A DNA stretch of 64,000 nt from Clarireedia homoeocarpa (lineage: Eukaryota > Ascomycota > Leotiomycetes > Helotiales > Rutstroemiaceae). The notes below the pieces were generated by a model, which saw nothing but the letters and a program-made list of their open reading frames with translations, searched no databases and was not told the DNA's origin. Position numbers and translations under genes: made by a program. The stretch spans positions 875,252 through 939,251 of the forward strand of contig LNKV01000020.1 of NCBI GenBank assembly GCA_001465935.1. Reading direction: 5' to 3'. This document shows positions 31,381 to 42,327 of this stretch, one piece after another. How positions within the stretch are numbered: position 1 is the first letter of the stretch; each line of letters starts with the position of its first letter.

Positions 31381-34151
31381 AGTTGAAAAGTTGGAATAAC
31401 TTCTATGAGGATTTCCCGAAGGGGATCTAATATCGTACAAATGGGGCGGGCGTTCGTGATGATGGTTTTCGGCATATGGAGGGAGTCGGTCACACATGCG
31501 TGGGCGTGTGTTTGTGTGTTTGTTTTATGAGGGAAACTTCATGGTGTTATTTTTTCGGAGGGGGGAGGGGAGATGTTTCCACTTTGGTTGTGATAGAAAA
31601 GCTGCGGTGGGTAAGTGAGTAAGTGAAATGAGCAACAACGAACGAGTGGGCCAGTTTTGCTTGAGCTGGTGCTGTGGCTGGGCTTTTGGTTACTGTGAGC
31701 AGTGCGGTGCTGCGTGTAATTAATACCATGTATCTGATTATAAAAAGATATTTTCATCTCACGCACAAAGCCGCTTTCATTTCGTTTCGTTTCGTTTCGT
31801 GATATGAGGGAGCAGACAGACAGACGCTGGATGTTTTGCGGTTTTTGATAACATAAGTTAGTTTGTGAAACACGATACAAGCACGTAGTCGGTTGGATAC
31901 ATACAGTAGTTAGATAGATGAACGGATCTCGAAAATCGCACATATTTGTCTGTCTATCTATCTGTCTCTGTATTGGGTGATGGATGGCCAGAACCTTATA
32001 TACATAGACTCGGAGTTTTTCTCTTCTTTTCTTTTCTTTCCAGTGAGTGAGTGAGTGAGTCGTGGGTGTTCAGTCTGGTTGGTGTAACTTGGCTCTGTTG
32101 TCCTTTCTTGGCAGTTAGTTGCACATTCATTCATTCATTCATTCATTCATTCATTCTCTCTCTCTCTTTTTCTCTCTCTAATAAATAAAACAACTGAGAA
32201 AGTTTTGGTAACTTACTGTATGTATGTATGTTTCTTTGTAATTTATTTATATTTATATAAAAATGAATCTGACTGATATACTGCATATATATACTGAGTG
32301 AGTTATTTAACTTGGAACTTTTTTTTTATTTTTTTATTTTTTTTTAATTTCTTCCTTCCTGGGTTAAGTTAAGCTCTGTAACTTGTGGTTTGGACTTGCA
32401 CTTGTCCGATGTATAACCTACCTCCGACTTTTACATATATGCATACATACAGTAGACATGCGGCTGCGAGTCATGCATGCATATGTATGTGTGTATGTAT
32501 GTGTGTATGTATGTGTGTATGTATGTGTGTATGTATGTGTGTATGTATGTGTGTATGTATGTGTGTATGTATGTGTGTATGTATGTGTGTGTGTATGTAT
32601 GCATATATGTATGTGTGTATGTATATGTGTTTGTTGCATGTCGTATATTCTTGACATCAAAGAATTTGTGGATATGGATGGATATATGTGTTCTTAGCAG
32701 GTTAGTTTAGTTTAGTTTTAGTTTGGGTTTGGGTTAGGTTGGGTTGGGTCGGGTTTACTCTGACTGGCTGCTACAGACAGTACTTACTGAACAGAGACTA
32801 GCTTTATACAGCGTAGGTCGGAAAGCTTTGTTGTTGTTGTTGTAACTTGGGGAATCTGGGAGTGTGTTTTTTGTGGGGGGTTTTTGGTTTTTGGTTTTGG
32901 TTTTGTTGCATGTCGACGTTGGGTGACACGAGCTAGTTGGTTTGGTTTGGTTTGGTTTGGTTTTGGTTGGTTGGGGAACGAACGGAGGGGCCAGTAGTAG
33001 TAGGTAAGCTAGTAAGTAAGTAAGTAAGTAGTGAGTGGGCCGGTGGGTTGGCGGAGAGGGAAAGGGAGGAGAGGAGAGGAGAGGGGAGGAAGAATGAGGA
33101 GGGGAGGGAAGGGAGGAGGGGAGGACGGATGTGAGAGGGGAGGAATGTGATGATGTGGCAGAGGAACGTGAGAAGGGGAGATAGGAAAAAGCCTAATACA
33201 GTACGGTGGAGTGAGAATTAGGGGGACGTAATATAAGGTTATAATATCAGTATCCGTCTTGCGTTTTTCCATCTAGTTGGAGGAAGAGAGGAGAGTGAAT
33301 TTCGATTAGATCATTTATGGCATAATAGGCGGCTGGTTGGATGTTGTGAACTCATTACCACAAATTGATTCCGAGCTACTTTACTTAACTGATTAGCTCC
33401 ATTATACGTAACGGTCCTTCTCCTCTCTCCTTACTTCGTCGCTTACTGGTCTTGCTTGCTACCGCCCCTTACCTCATCGCTTATTTCAATTCTCAGTCAA
33501 GGAGGAACTCATTTCTTGGGGTCCTGAGACCTGAAAGGTCTCACATACACATGCACTGTCATTCTTCCTCTTGTAAAATTACATCTATAAAGAATCCATA
33601 TTAAGGGTTAAGTAACCACTACCACTACCCCTCCCCTACCGCTATCTAGCAAGATGATGCATACACATACAAGACACAAATACGATCTCCTAAAACGATA
33701 AGACAGAGCCGAACAGCGAGGGGTTTGTTAGACCAAAGGAAAAATAAAATTTCCATCCTCCATCCATTCATGCCGTGTCTATACCCTGGATAAACCAGCC
33801 AAGAGTATATAATACAGCCCCGACCTATCGATACAAAACTGGGTATTCCCCCATCCAGTTCCCAGTGCCCAGTCCAATCCATACATCTAGTGAAACAAGA
33901 TCCCCATTCCATTGCCATTCCATTCCGTCCCGTCCCGTCCCCGCACGCAATGCCATAACGCATAACTTGACATGACTAGATCAGATAGACAAACATGAAC
34001 ATGAACATGAATAAGAAAAGCAGAACTCGAAAAGGAAGTGAAATGTGAACTGAAATCGAATTCCACAATCAATCAAGCAAGTAAGCAAGCAAGCAAGCAA
34101 GTAAAAAAAAAAAAAACAATGGTATCACACAAACCTCAACCTCTCTACCCA
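31381..34151. other. Convergent spacer dense in simple repeats; no gene seen
   Basis: About 2.8 kb between HIR1 and LYAR stops. It holds (TTCGT)4 at 31781-31800, (ATTC) near 32124-32154, a 12-bp TATG/TGTG array at about 32481-32600, degenerate TTTGGG/TTGGG sequence at 32700-32760, (GGTTT) near 32936-32960, a GGAGA-rich tract at 33050-33130 and AAGC repeats near 34080. Long frames here translate the repeats (for example Cys-Val-Tyr periodic) and are not genes. Confidence 0.7.
32481..32600. repeat. 12-bp tandem repeat TGTATGTATGTG, about 9-10 copies
   Basis: A near-perfect compound microsatellite built from TATG and TGTG. Because 12 is a multiple of three, several frames are open on both strands across it. 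No coding role is inferred. Confidence 0.9.
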
Positions 34152-35724
34152 TCACATGAACAATACAATCTCCCCTCTATCATTCTTCTTCATCCTCAAA
34201 CTTCTCCACAACTCTTTCTCTTCATCCTCTTTGCCCAATACCAAACCGACTGTTGTCCTCTCACGGTGGTATCTCTTCAATACTTTATTCATGCTAACAC
34301 CTTTCTCTGAATTTGGTCCCTTGTTCACAAAGCTCATCAAGAATTCAGCTCTAGGTTTATACACGACCATTTGGTTTTCTCTTGGAGATGGATCATGGGT
34401 CCCGTTTGCCGTGGGCTTATATTCAAGCATTTTTGTGGGTCGTTCGCTGGATCGCTGGGTGTGATGCTTGCGTTTCTTGGGTCGGTCTTCGGAGTGCTCG
34501 CGGGAAGCTTGTTTAGTGCTGATGAGCGACATGAAGTTGCTCCCACGGGACTCGCGATGACGGGAATGGCTGCTACGTTTTGCGTGTTTGGTCTTCTTAA
34601 GGGGGCTTTCAATGGAATGCTCTGCGCCATCTGCAGAGTAATCTGGCGACGGTGGGAAGATGGAAGGACGTGAAAGAAGTTTGTTCAATCCACCCGTGAG
34701 GCCAGAATGTAATACAGGTGGTGCATCGGTCATGACTTGGTCTCCTTCGCGGGATGATAAATCATGAGTATTGACATGGAGGCGCTTGCGCTTCTTGTCT
34801 TTCTTCTTTTCGGTATGATCCTTCTTGTCCTTCTTGTGTTCCTTCTGCGGTTTCCATTCGATTGCCTTTGGCACGGGTGTATGGAATGCTCCCTCTCCGC
34901 TAGGGATAGGTGCATTACCATATTCGACAAGATTTGTGAGAGTTTGGTTGTTGTCTTCGAAGCGTACTCGTACAAGATCCTTTGAGGGCTGGTCCTCCGC
35001 GCCAGACGGGTCTGTATCATCACCCAGGTTCATCGGCTCATGTTGATTCTCGTTCTCTTGCTCTAGTTGTCGCTCAGGTTCGGAATCATCCATAAACTCA
35101 TCAGGTGCGGGAAGTTCTACTCGCGACGCATTGGGCGTTTCAGGAACGAGGAAATCGAAGACATTGACAGCTTCCGAAGCTTGTGGTTGGGATTCAAAGA
35201 CTGGTGCTGCAGAGGGTGGTGATGGGGCTTCTGGCATGGCATTTTGGTCGTATTCTTCGGGGACGTCTTCGACATATGCTTTGTGAGGAACGGTGGGTTG
35301 CGAATTGGTCGCGTTGTTCTGTTGGTTTTGACTCGAATTATTTTGCTTTCCCTTCTTCCCTTTGCCCTCTCCTCTGTATAATGCGCCTTGATATTTTTGC
35401 GCTTCACTGATGCAGCTCTTGAATTGTTGTCAGCAACATGCCCCTGCCCCGCGTCGCTCTGGTTCCTTTATTTACATACAGTATGTGATCGGTAATCTGT
35501 GCCTTGAAAGTGTACCATACAATCTAAGCAAGTATATGATGCCCCGCGGCATTGGTTTCGATGAGGGTCAAGTTTTTTCTTCGTCAGGACGTCTCCGCAA
35601 TTCTGTACCTCTGTTAGACCAGACCAGACCCGACCTTTGAGCTGACCATGCCCGGTGAGCTTGGTTTGACGTATTCAAAGATGGACGAAATGAATAAGCA
35701 TACCTCACAGCTGAATGATACCAT
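34152..35724 (-). CDS. LYAR-type nucleolar zinc-finger protein
   Basis: Three exons on the minus strand: 35724-35704, 35602-35480 and 35417-34152, for 469 residues. The N-terminus is two C2HC LYAR fingers: MVSFSCENCGDVLTKKKLD with C6, C9, H21, C25, then YTCLDCMVHFQGTDYRSHT with C32, C35, H47, C50 (the last Cys starts exon 3: SCISEAQKYQGALYR). A Gln/Asn-rich linker and acidic stretches follow, then Lys-rich tracts (KEHKKDKKDHTEKKKDKKRK). The conserved C-terminal end is AEFLMSFVNKGPNSEKGVSM, LKRYHRERTTVGLVLG and ELWRSLRMKKNDRGEIVLFM. LYAR proteins are nucleolar and linked to pre-rRNA processing and growth. The first exon of only 21 nt is easy to miss: the third-exon frame alone would begin falsely at ATG 35237 and lose the fingers. 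Confidence 0.88.
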
Positions 35725-38158
35725 GATGGAAATTTCTCTTATTCTTCTTCGTCTTCTTCTTGCTTCTTATATCCTCTTTCGCAGTGGAAACGGGTTCTTT
35801 TCTTTTGCGAGCTCGTTTTAATTGCAATGATGGTAGAGGTGTGATAAGGTGTGTCGCAAGGAGGGGAGAAGGTACTTGGGATACTTTCGAGTAGGGATAA
35901 GATGAAACTCGAAGGGGTTGTTTTTAGAAAACAAGATACAGAGATACTTTCCCTTTTGGATTGTCACGAAACTCCTTCGAAATTGAGTCCAGTCTTCTTT
36001 TGGCTCTTCTTTTCGATAATTGTGCAATCCTTGAGGGGGTGGTGGTCTTTTATTTTTGAAGCGTGGGCGCAGGCGTGGGCGTAGGCGTGAGCATGAGCAT
36101 GAGCATCAGCATGAGCATGAGCATGAGCGTGAGGCTTGTCTGGGTTATTTGTGGGATTCCAGGATTCCAGGATTCTGCGGGTAATGCAGGTCGCGTCGGT
36201 AGTGTTTTGGTTGCATGGGACTTTTGGAGAATTTGGGTACAGGTACAGCCAAGAGCTACCACTCTTTGAGAAAATTGCTGCTAAAAATTTTCTTTTTTTT
36301 CTCGCTTCTTTCTCTCTCTTTTCTCTAAGTGGTGGAGAAGAGCGCTTGGAGTGCGCCCAGACTTCTCTCCATCGTATCGTATATCGTCTCATCACTCAGT
36401 CAGTCAGTCAGTCAGCCAGTCAGCCAGTCAGTCAGTCAGTCAGTCACCTTACAGCACGGAATGTACATTGTATCGCTTGCTGTTGGTGATGAAATGCAAT
36501 CCTCCGGCGCACACCCAACCAATATTGTGGATAGGAATGCGGTTATGAATCAAGGGAACGAGGGGGCGATAATGAGTAGCATGAGTAGCATGAGTAGCAT
36601 GAGTAGGACCTACGGGGAGGGCTTGGGCGTCAATTCCGAAGGAATCCCCTCGTCGTTGATTGGAAGAAGGCCAAGTATTATTTGTAAATATTGACAACTA
36701 TTGGGCGTCTGCCTTGCTGCTATACCTACCTCAGCTGCATTCAGGTACCTCTTGACCCTCTTGGCCCTCTCTTCTTACCATCCACTATTTCGACCATTGG
36801 ATCGCCTTGCTGCTTCGTATGCCTGCGGCTTCTAAAGTTCGGGTGTCAATTGTCCAGTCAAATCGGAAGCCAGAACGACAAATGGTGAGGTCAGGCGTGG
36901 ATCAAAAGGAACAAGAGCGACTTAACACTGGTAGACACTTGTATACCGAGTACACCGGGGCGCAAGTCTGCATTTATTCATGTCCAGCACATCATGGGAC
37001 AAGGGACAAGCAGAATGCAGTCACAAGTACCTACGATCAATTCTACCCAATGCGACATTATAGCCCCCTCCGCCTCCGATACTCCCCTTCCGAGACTCCC
37101 CGCCAATTGCCCCCTCTCATCCTCCCTCCCCCTCCATGACAGAGGACCCCAGATGTTATTGAGATCATCTTGGATAAAATGCTCCTTGCCTCAAACCGAC
37201 CTGGGCCCTTTTCTGCAGATGTCACTGCAGCTCGGCGCTCAATGCAGCAGTCATCTAGAAGGCAGGTTCAGGTGTTGGTGTATGTGGCTCAAACCTGTAC
37301 ACTCATCGTGTGCTCCCAAAATCCAAAGTGGCAATAACAAGATGCCATATGCGTACGACCATAAACGCAACTCTCTCGTGTTTCCTACCACCCGCCTCAC
37401 ACGTAAAGGATTAAGCTACTGTAAACAGAGCTTTGCTGTTGGCCAGACCCTTTCACAGACCCTTTCACAGCCACTTCCTATGGTGGGCCAAAAACTGCTG
37501 TATTCGAGACTGTGCTCGCGATGGTTAATAGTTGAGTTAAGTAATGTATGGAAATGGAAAGGAAAAGGAAATGGAAATGGTTCATGCATTGCACAGTTGC
37601 GCACGCCTGGCTGGGACGGGCCAGTTTGGGACGTGTGTTGGGTTGCGTCTGGGTAAGTAAGGACGGAAGCACACGATCTGGATCTGCGTCCATAAGTTTG
37701 CCATTAATTTGGTGGCATCTTCTGAGACATGCGACTTCACCATAAGCTCGCGGAGGCCCGTCAGCAACGACTTTCAAAGCCTCCATCTCCAAGTTACCGT
37801 GTCTCTACGAAGTACGAAGTATCTCTACAAAGTATCTCTACAAAGTATCTCTACAAAGTATCTCTTGCATCTCCTACGAGTAATTCAACTACTGGACCGC
37901 CGTGCGTGCTTCGTACCAAATTATCTTCCATTCACGAGACCCCCTTGAGACCACCTTGAGACCACCTTGAGACCACCCTCCGACCACCCTCCGACCACCC
38001 TCCGACCACCTTCCGACCTACCAGGTGACGAACCGACAACCCTTTTACATCGGGCCAGTACCTGCGTATCTATGAATTGATTTTATCTTGCTTTCTCCTG
38101 CCCACCGTTCGCTCCGTTCGCTCCGTTCCCTGCGTTCAATTCCACCGTTCCTCTTGAA
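35725..38158. other. Divergent spacer with short tandem repeats; no gene seen
   Basis: About 2.4 kb between LYAR and BEM46 starts. Repeats include GAGCAT hexamers (36088-36126), CAGT/CAGC (36388-36444), AGTAGCATG (about 36572-36603), GTATCTCTACAAA of 13 bp (about 37818-37866) and an 11-bp GAGACCACCTT/CGACCACCCTC array (37936-38018). Frames up to 220 residues exist, but none has domain-like content. The sequence just before 38159 is the BEM46 leader. Confidence 0.6.
37936..38018. repeat. 11-bp minisatellite with two unit types
   Basis: About 7.5 units. The first four are of the form GAGACCACCTT and the next ones CGACCACCCTC, so one variant replaces the other along the array. It lies 140 bp before the BEM46 start codon, in the likely promoter. 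Confidence 0.8.
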
Positions 38159-39603
38159 ATGTCTGCACAAGACTCTGGTGGTGGAGGTTACTTTGAACAA
38201 GTGTCTACCGTTTCCAGTACTCTTGCCGGTTACCTGAAGGTGCCGGTGCTTATCTCTTCGGTATATTTCCTTTCACACCTTCTCTTCCTGTACTTACCAT
38301 TGTCTACAGGGGATAGCCGCCTTGTTGAGCTCTCTGCTCTATTTCAAGCAAAAGTAAGGCTTTCCGCGGGGGACGCGAACACACAAACACACAAACACAC
38401 AAACACAAAAACCCCATACCCACACCCACACCCACTCCCACACCCACTCCCACTCCCCACACAAACATCTACACCCACACCAACATCCATACCTTCATTG
38501 CCGTCCCTCCAATACGTCCCCATTCAATAAAAGCTAATCGTGTCCTCCTCTGCTACCTACAGGGCCTTGATCTATCCAAGTTCCATCCCGAATGCGGCCC
38601 GCACCCACGTACCACGGCCTTCAGACTTTGGCATACACGACTTTGAAGAGTTGGTGATCCCTACACCTGACGGAGAAAAGCTTTCAGCATTTTACATACG
38701 CGCTCCAAAGACGCGGTCCAGGAAAAATGTCACCATTCTTATGTTCCACGGAAACGCTGGGAATATTGGTCATCGCATACCTATTGCACGACGCTTCATA
38801 AACCTGGTCGAATGTAGCGTTTTGATGTTAGAGTACAGGGGATATGGTTTGTCAACAGGGTCGCCGGATGAGAAAGGTCTCATGATCGATGCGCAGACGG
38901 GGTTCGATTATCTGCGGCAGAGGGCCGAAACGAGAGATAATGATATCGTGATATATGGTCAGAGTCTTGGAGGTGCCGTCTCTATCCAACTTGCGGCTAA
39001 GAACCAGGACAACAAGCGACTAGTTGGCTTGATCTTGGAGAATACCTTCTTATCCATGCGCAAATTAATACCTTCGTAGGTTTATGTCCTCGTGCGACAT
39101 CCATAATTTAGCTAATGTCTCGCAGTGTCATCCCACCAGCAAGGTATCTCGCATATTTGTGCCACCAGGTTTGGGCTTCAGACACACACCTCCCTACCAT
39201 AACCGAAGTTCCTATCCTGTTTATCAGTGGTCTGTTGGATGAGATAGTACCGTATGTGTCTCTTTTCTTCTCTTTACCTCTGCTCTGCTTGGAATGATGA
39301 CCCAATTTCCATCCACAAAACATGACGTCCTTTCGGGGACCGGATTACAACTCACAAGAATTTTATTCCGTCTGACCATTCGATGACAGCCCCTTACTTG
39401 AAATTTATTTATCTTCATGTCTTTTGCTGACCTGTCCGTTAAAAAACAGACCGAGCCACATGCGCCGCCTCTTCGAAATCTGTCAGTCACCCACGAAAAT
39501 TTGGAAACCGTTGCCTGGAGGTGATCATAACTCCAGCGTGGTGGAGGTCGGCTACTTCGAAGCCATAGCCGATTTCATCAGCAATCTGGATACGAAAAAT
39601 TGA
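38159..39603 (+). CDS. bem46: BEM46/ABHD13-type membrane-anchored alpha/beta hydrolase
   Basis: Five exons: 38159-38260, 38310-38353, 38563-39075, 39126-39251 and 39450-39603, for 312 residues. The N-terminus holds a hydrophobic anchor spanning exons 1-2 (YLKVPVLISSGIAALLSSLL). The hydrolase core starts ALIYPSSIPNAARTHVPRP, then TPDGEKLSAFYIRAP, TILMFHGNAGNIGHR (oxyanion HGNAGN) and LEYRGYGLSTGSPDE. The nucleophile elbow GQSLGG has Ser183; the acid is Asp258 in LLDEIVP and the base His288 in GGDHNS. All three triad residues are present. Bem46 proteins are ER/plasma-membrane associated; in Neurospora they affect ascospore germination and polarity. The second intron (209 nt) is made largely of ACACAA and CCCACA repeats; the fourth is 198 nt. 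Confidence 0.92.
38378..38465. repeat. ACACAA and CCCACA repeats inside the second BEM46 intron
   Basis: Starts with about four ACACAA units and turns into CCCACA/CCCACT units, pyrimidine-rich on the plus strand. It fills most of the 209-nt intron 38354-38562 and explains why this intron is long for the window. Confidence 0.85.
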
Positions 39604-40217
39604 TCGTTTTTTGCGGTTTTGCATTGATTTGGATGGGAAAAATTAGAGCATTGAGCGATCACACATTGACTATTACATTTTGGCGAAGGCGTTTGGTGCT
39701 AGATACTCTATTCATGGAGGGAGCGCGCATTTCGTTTGGAGCACATGATGAGTTTTCGAACAGCAGCATATGGGATAGACAATCGCTATGGTGTCATAGG
39801 ATGAGGAAGTTTTATTCTTTGAGCAGTGGCTGGACCAGTTGCGACGATTTGGGATTCTTATGGAGGTTGAATGAAGGTGCAGTAGACCTCTGTGGAGGAC
39901 AAAGGGGTAGGGAGATTGGAAGTATAGAGTGATGAGAGATGAGAGGATTGGAAGTAGAGAATAATGAGGGATGAGACACTTGGAAGCTACGTTCTAGATG
40001 TCCAACTTGGTTTACATTCTATGTATATATGAGCTACCTTTATATGATAGACCTTGAGATGAGACGATAGTCAAATAGCACATATGATAAAAATGAGCAT
40101 AAGTAGGATATCCAAGTCGCAGAACGGTGCATCTTTCTTCAGATATATCATTCATCTGACCAATCATATAGATGGAATTATTGCTCCGAAATCTTTTGTT
40201 GCATATCTTACTGCAGA

Positions 40218-40219
<2 letters not shown>

Positions 40220-40258
<39 letters not shown>
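40220..40258. repeat. Poly-T tract, 39 bases
   Basis: Uninterrupted T run. A second run of 36 T lies at 41126-41161. Both are unusually long for the window and could be the tails of retroposed elements on the minus strand or simple slippage products. Confidence 0.9.
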
Positions 40259-40274
40259 CTCTACTGCAAACTAA

Positions 40275-40538
40275 TAATGGGCGCAAGCGAATGCACCAAA
40301 AAGTACTAAAAATATACAGACTTTTCACTTTTCTCACCAAATTTCTATGTCAATCACGAAATTTTAGTATAGTATTCTATAATAATCTCCTTCAGGAAGT
40401 ATTAACTTCTTATACAATATTCTAACAGAACTGTAGCAATTGTATACTTCCAAATCGATTAAAATAGGTGGTAAATCTAAGTATATTATATGTATGTATT
40501 CGCTTTTCGTATTGGTTGGTATTCGCTTGCGCCCGCCC
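40275..40538. mobile_element. Candidate MITE-like element with 14-bp inverted repeats
   Basis: GGGCGCAAGCGAAT at 40279-40292 has its exact reverse complement at 40521-40534. The interior is strongly AT-rich while the ends are GC-rich. ACTAA occurs at 40270-40274 and again at 40539-40543 and may be a 5-bp target duplication, leaving a 264-bp element. No coding capacity. I know no family with these ends and only one copy is in the window, so the call is tentative. Confidence 0.4.
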
Positions 40539-40647
40539 ACTAAAGTGCATGCTGGTATGAAGTCCCGTGTTCTACCAACTTTCTACTCCTATCTCTCGTC
40601 AACTACCTACCATCACCACAGTATACCTTCTCCTAGGAATTTTCCAA

Positions 40648-40681
<34 letters not shown>

Positions 40682-40983
40682 TCGAGGTCACTCTGCAAGT
40701 ATCCAGTCTTCTCAGCCCACTATAGATGCACTTCCACTTCCCAATCAATTCCACTCCCAGCAGTCAAGTCCGTCGTCCTTTTCATCCGAATCAAACCCAT
40801 TCATTCCTTCCCCAGTCCCACTTTCGCATTCTTGCTTCCCCAGCCAAGCATCCCCGTTTTCTCGAATTTATTTCTGTTGCACGTCTGGGGAATGGATTTT
40901 ACCTTGGTTTGGAGGGATTGCTTCCAAGTTTTCGTGTGGGCGAAAAAGTCTAGTTCTGGGCTCATTCTCGGCTCATCAGAGTT

Positions 40984-41089
40984 GTTGCATGTCTCATGAG
41001 GTGACCCTGTTTTGGAGATTCGTTTCCATGAGAGGGGTTGCATGTCTTATGAAGTGACCCTGTTTTGGAGGTTCGTTTCCAAGATTTGA
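40984..41089. repeat. 53-bp tandem duplication, two copies
   Basis: Copies start at 40984 and 41037 with GTTGCATGTCTCATGAGGTG and GTTGCATGTCTTATGAAGTG, and both contain ACCCTGTTTTGGAG. The second copy diverges toward its end. Confidence 0.8.
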
Positions 41090-41122
41090 GGGGGGGTTTT
41101 ACAAACGTGGGTTTTGTAGCGT

Positions 41123-41162
<40 letters not shown>

Positions 41163-41764
41163 GTTTCGTTTTCGACTGCTATGGGCAGGTTGATTAAGAG
41201 GGTTGGTTTTGCTTTTGTGGGTACTCTGTATTGCTGTGTTCGTTGTTTCTTTTCTTTTTCCATGTCAATTCTCTGTTTCTATGTTTGTTCTCTGTCCTAT
41301 GTTTATTCTCTTTCGGTTTCTGTGTTCATATCTTTCCAGACACCCTTAGTAGGCTAATTGAGAACGAATTGCTCTATTTTGCGAATTGCTGAATCTACGA
41401 CGTACACAAGGAAACATGATGCAGTCGATAGAGCACAGAAGACTCGATCATTATGGGTATTCCTTATTACTAGACTAAAAGAAAGGAAACATACATGTCC
41501 AAGAACTTCGAAATCTATGCAATTTAAGGCAACAGAGACCACCTCAGGATGTCTCCATCCCCATCAGTCACACTTATCTGAGGCCTCGCATATAGAACCC
41601 CAGATATGCTGTCAAGGTAGTATACTTGCAGGAGAGAAGACTGCAGCACGTGGCCTTCCAAAGACCTTTTTCCTTACTGCCCGAAATGGATACATGATAT
41701 CCATTCCCCAAGTCAAAATCGCCATTACTAAACAACACAATCCCTCGAACAACCCTTCCATCCT

Positions 41765-42327
41765 TCATTGCATCATCCCCCAATCCTCATTATTCGTAAC
41801 ACCACACTTCTCCGTATAACACTATCACCACAAAAGTTAGCCACACCGCACCCCTCAATTTCCAACTCGCACAATCAAACATAACATACCTGTGTAGCTT
41901 CACACGAAGTCTCCATACTACAACTCATCGTCCCCGGGCCTCCTGCCTGCTTCCACGCCTCCGCCACACACGCATCCGCCTCCGTCTTCCTATCCAGCTG
42001 CTTCACGCCGAAAGAGAACCACGTATCGTGCGGTGCTCCTTCGCTGCCGTAACACATCCAGCTGCCTTGTAAATTACGAACCCCGCACTTCTCCGCTATG
42101 GCAGCGGCAAATCCTTCTCCGCATATGGGGTTCGGGGCGTCGGAGTTGCCCCAGCCGGCTATGTTCATGGTGTAGGAGCGGGAGTAGTAATTGGCCATAC
42201 TGCTGATGCTAAGGCTGCAGCAGTTTTTGGTGTAGGGCTTGGGATTGGCGGCGAAGGCAAAGGGGAAGAGGAGGAGGAGAGGGAGGAGAGGGAGGAGAGG
42301 GAGGAGATTTTGGGATTGGGCGAACAT
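41765..42327 (-). CDS. Small secreted cysteine-rich protein
   Basis: Two exons on the minus strand, 42327-41890 and 41821-41765, giving 164 residues. A signal peptide is clear (LLPLLPLLPLLLLFPFAFA, cleavage near ANPKPYT). The mature part has ten cysteines: a CC pair in TKNCCSLS, then PICGEG, EKCGVRN, WMCYGSE, DACVAE, MSCSME, TSCEATQ, and in exon 2 CYTEKCGVTNNEDW. The even number fits disulfides. Without splicing the frame would run into the intron (ending CYV) and lose the last two cysteines of the exon-2 pair; the donor GTATGT, branch GGCTAAC and acceptor GATAG are all good. No homologue is recognised. Size, secretion and Cys content are those of fungal effector-like or surface-active proteins. 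Confidence 0.75.

Larger units (their letters stand above)
39604..41764. other. Convergent AT-rich spacer with poly-T tracts and a candidate MITE
   Basis: About 2.2 kb between the BEM46 stop and the secreted-protein stop. It contains T39 at 40220-40258, a 264-bp element bounded by inverted repeats (40275-40538), (CT)n(TA)n near 40653-40680, a 53-bp tandem duplication at 40984-41089 and T36 at 41126-41161. Frames at 40440-41057 and 41358-41819 have no recognisable content. Confidence 0.6.

Noticed and set aside
32383..32710. Overlapping frames on both strands with Cys-Val-Tyr or Thr-His-Thr periodicity
   Set aside because: They are translations of the 12-bp TATG/TGTG array; unit length divisible by three keeps all frames open.
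32700..32760. Degenerate TTTGGG/TTAGG sequence as an interstitial telomere
   Set aside because: Units are irregular (TTTGGG, TTAGG, TTGGG, TCGGG) and merge with TTTAG repeats, so simple low complexity explains it better.
34156..34673. Plus-strand hydrophobic frames opposite the LYAR gene
   Set aside because: They are antisense of the lysine-rich coding sequence; Lys codons read backwards as Phe and Leu codons.
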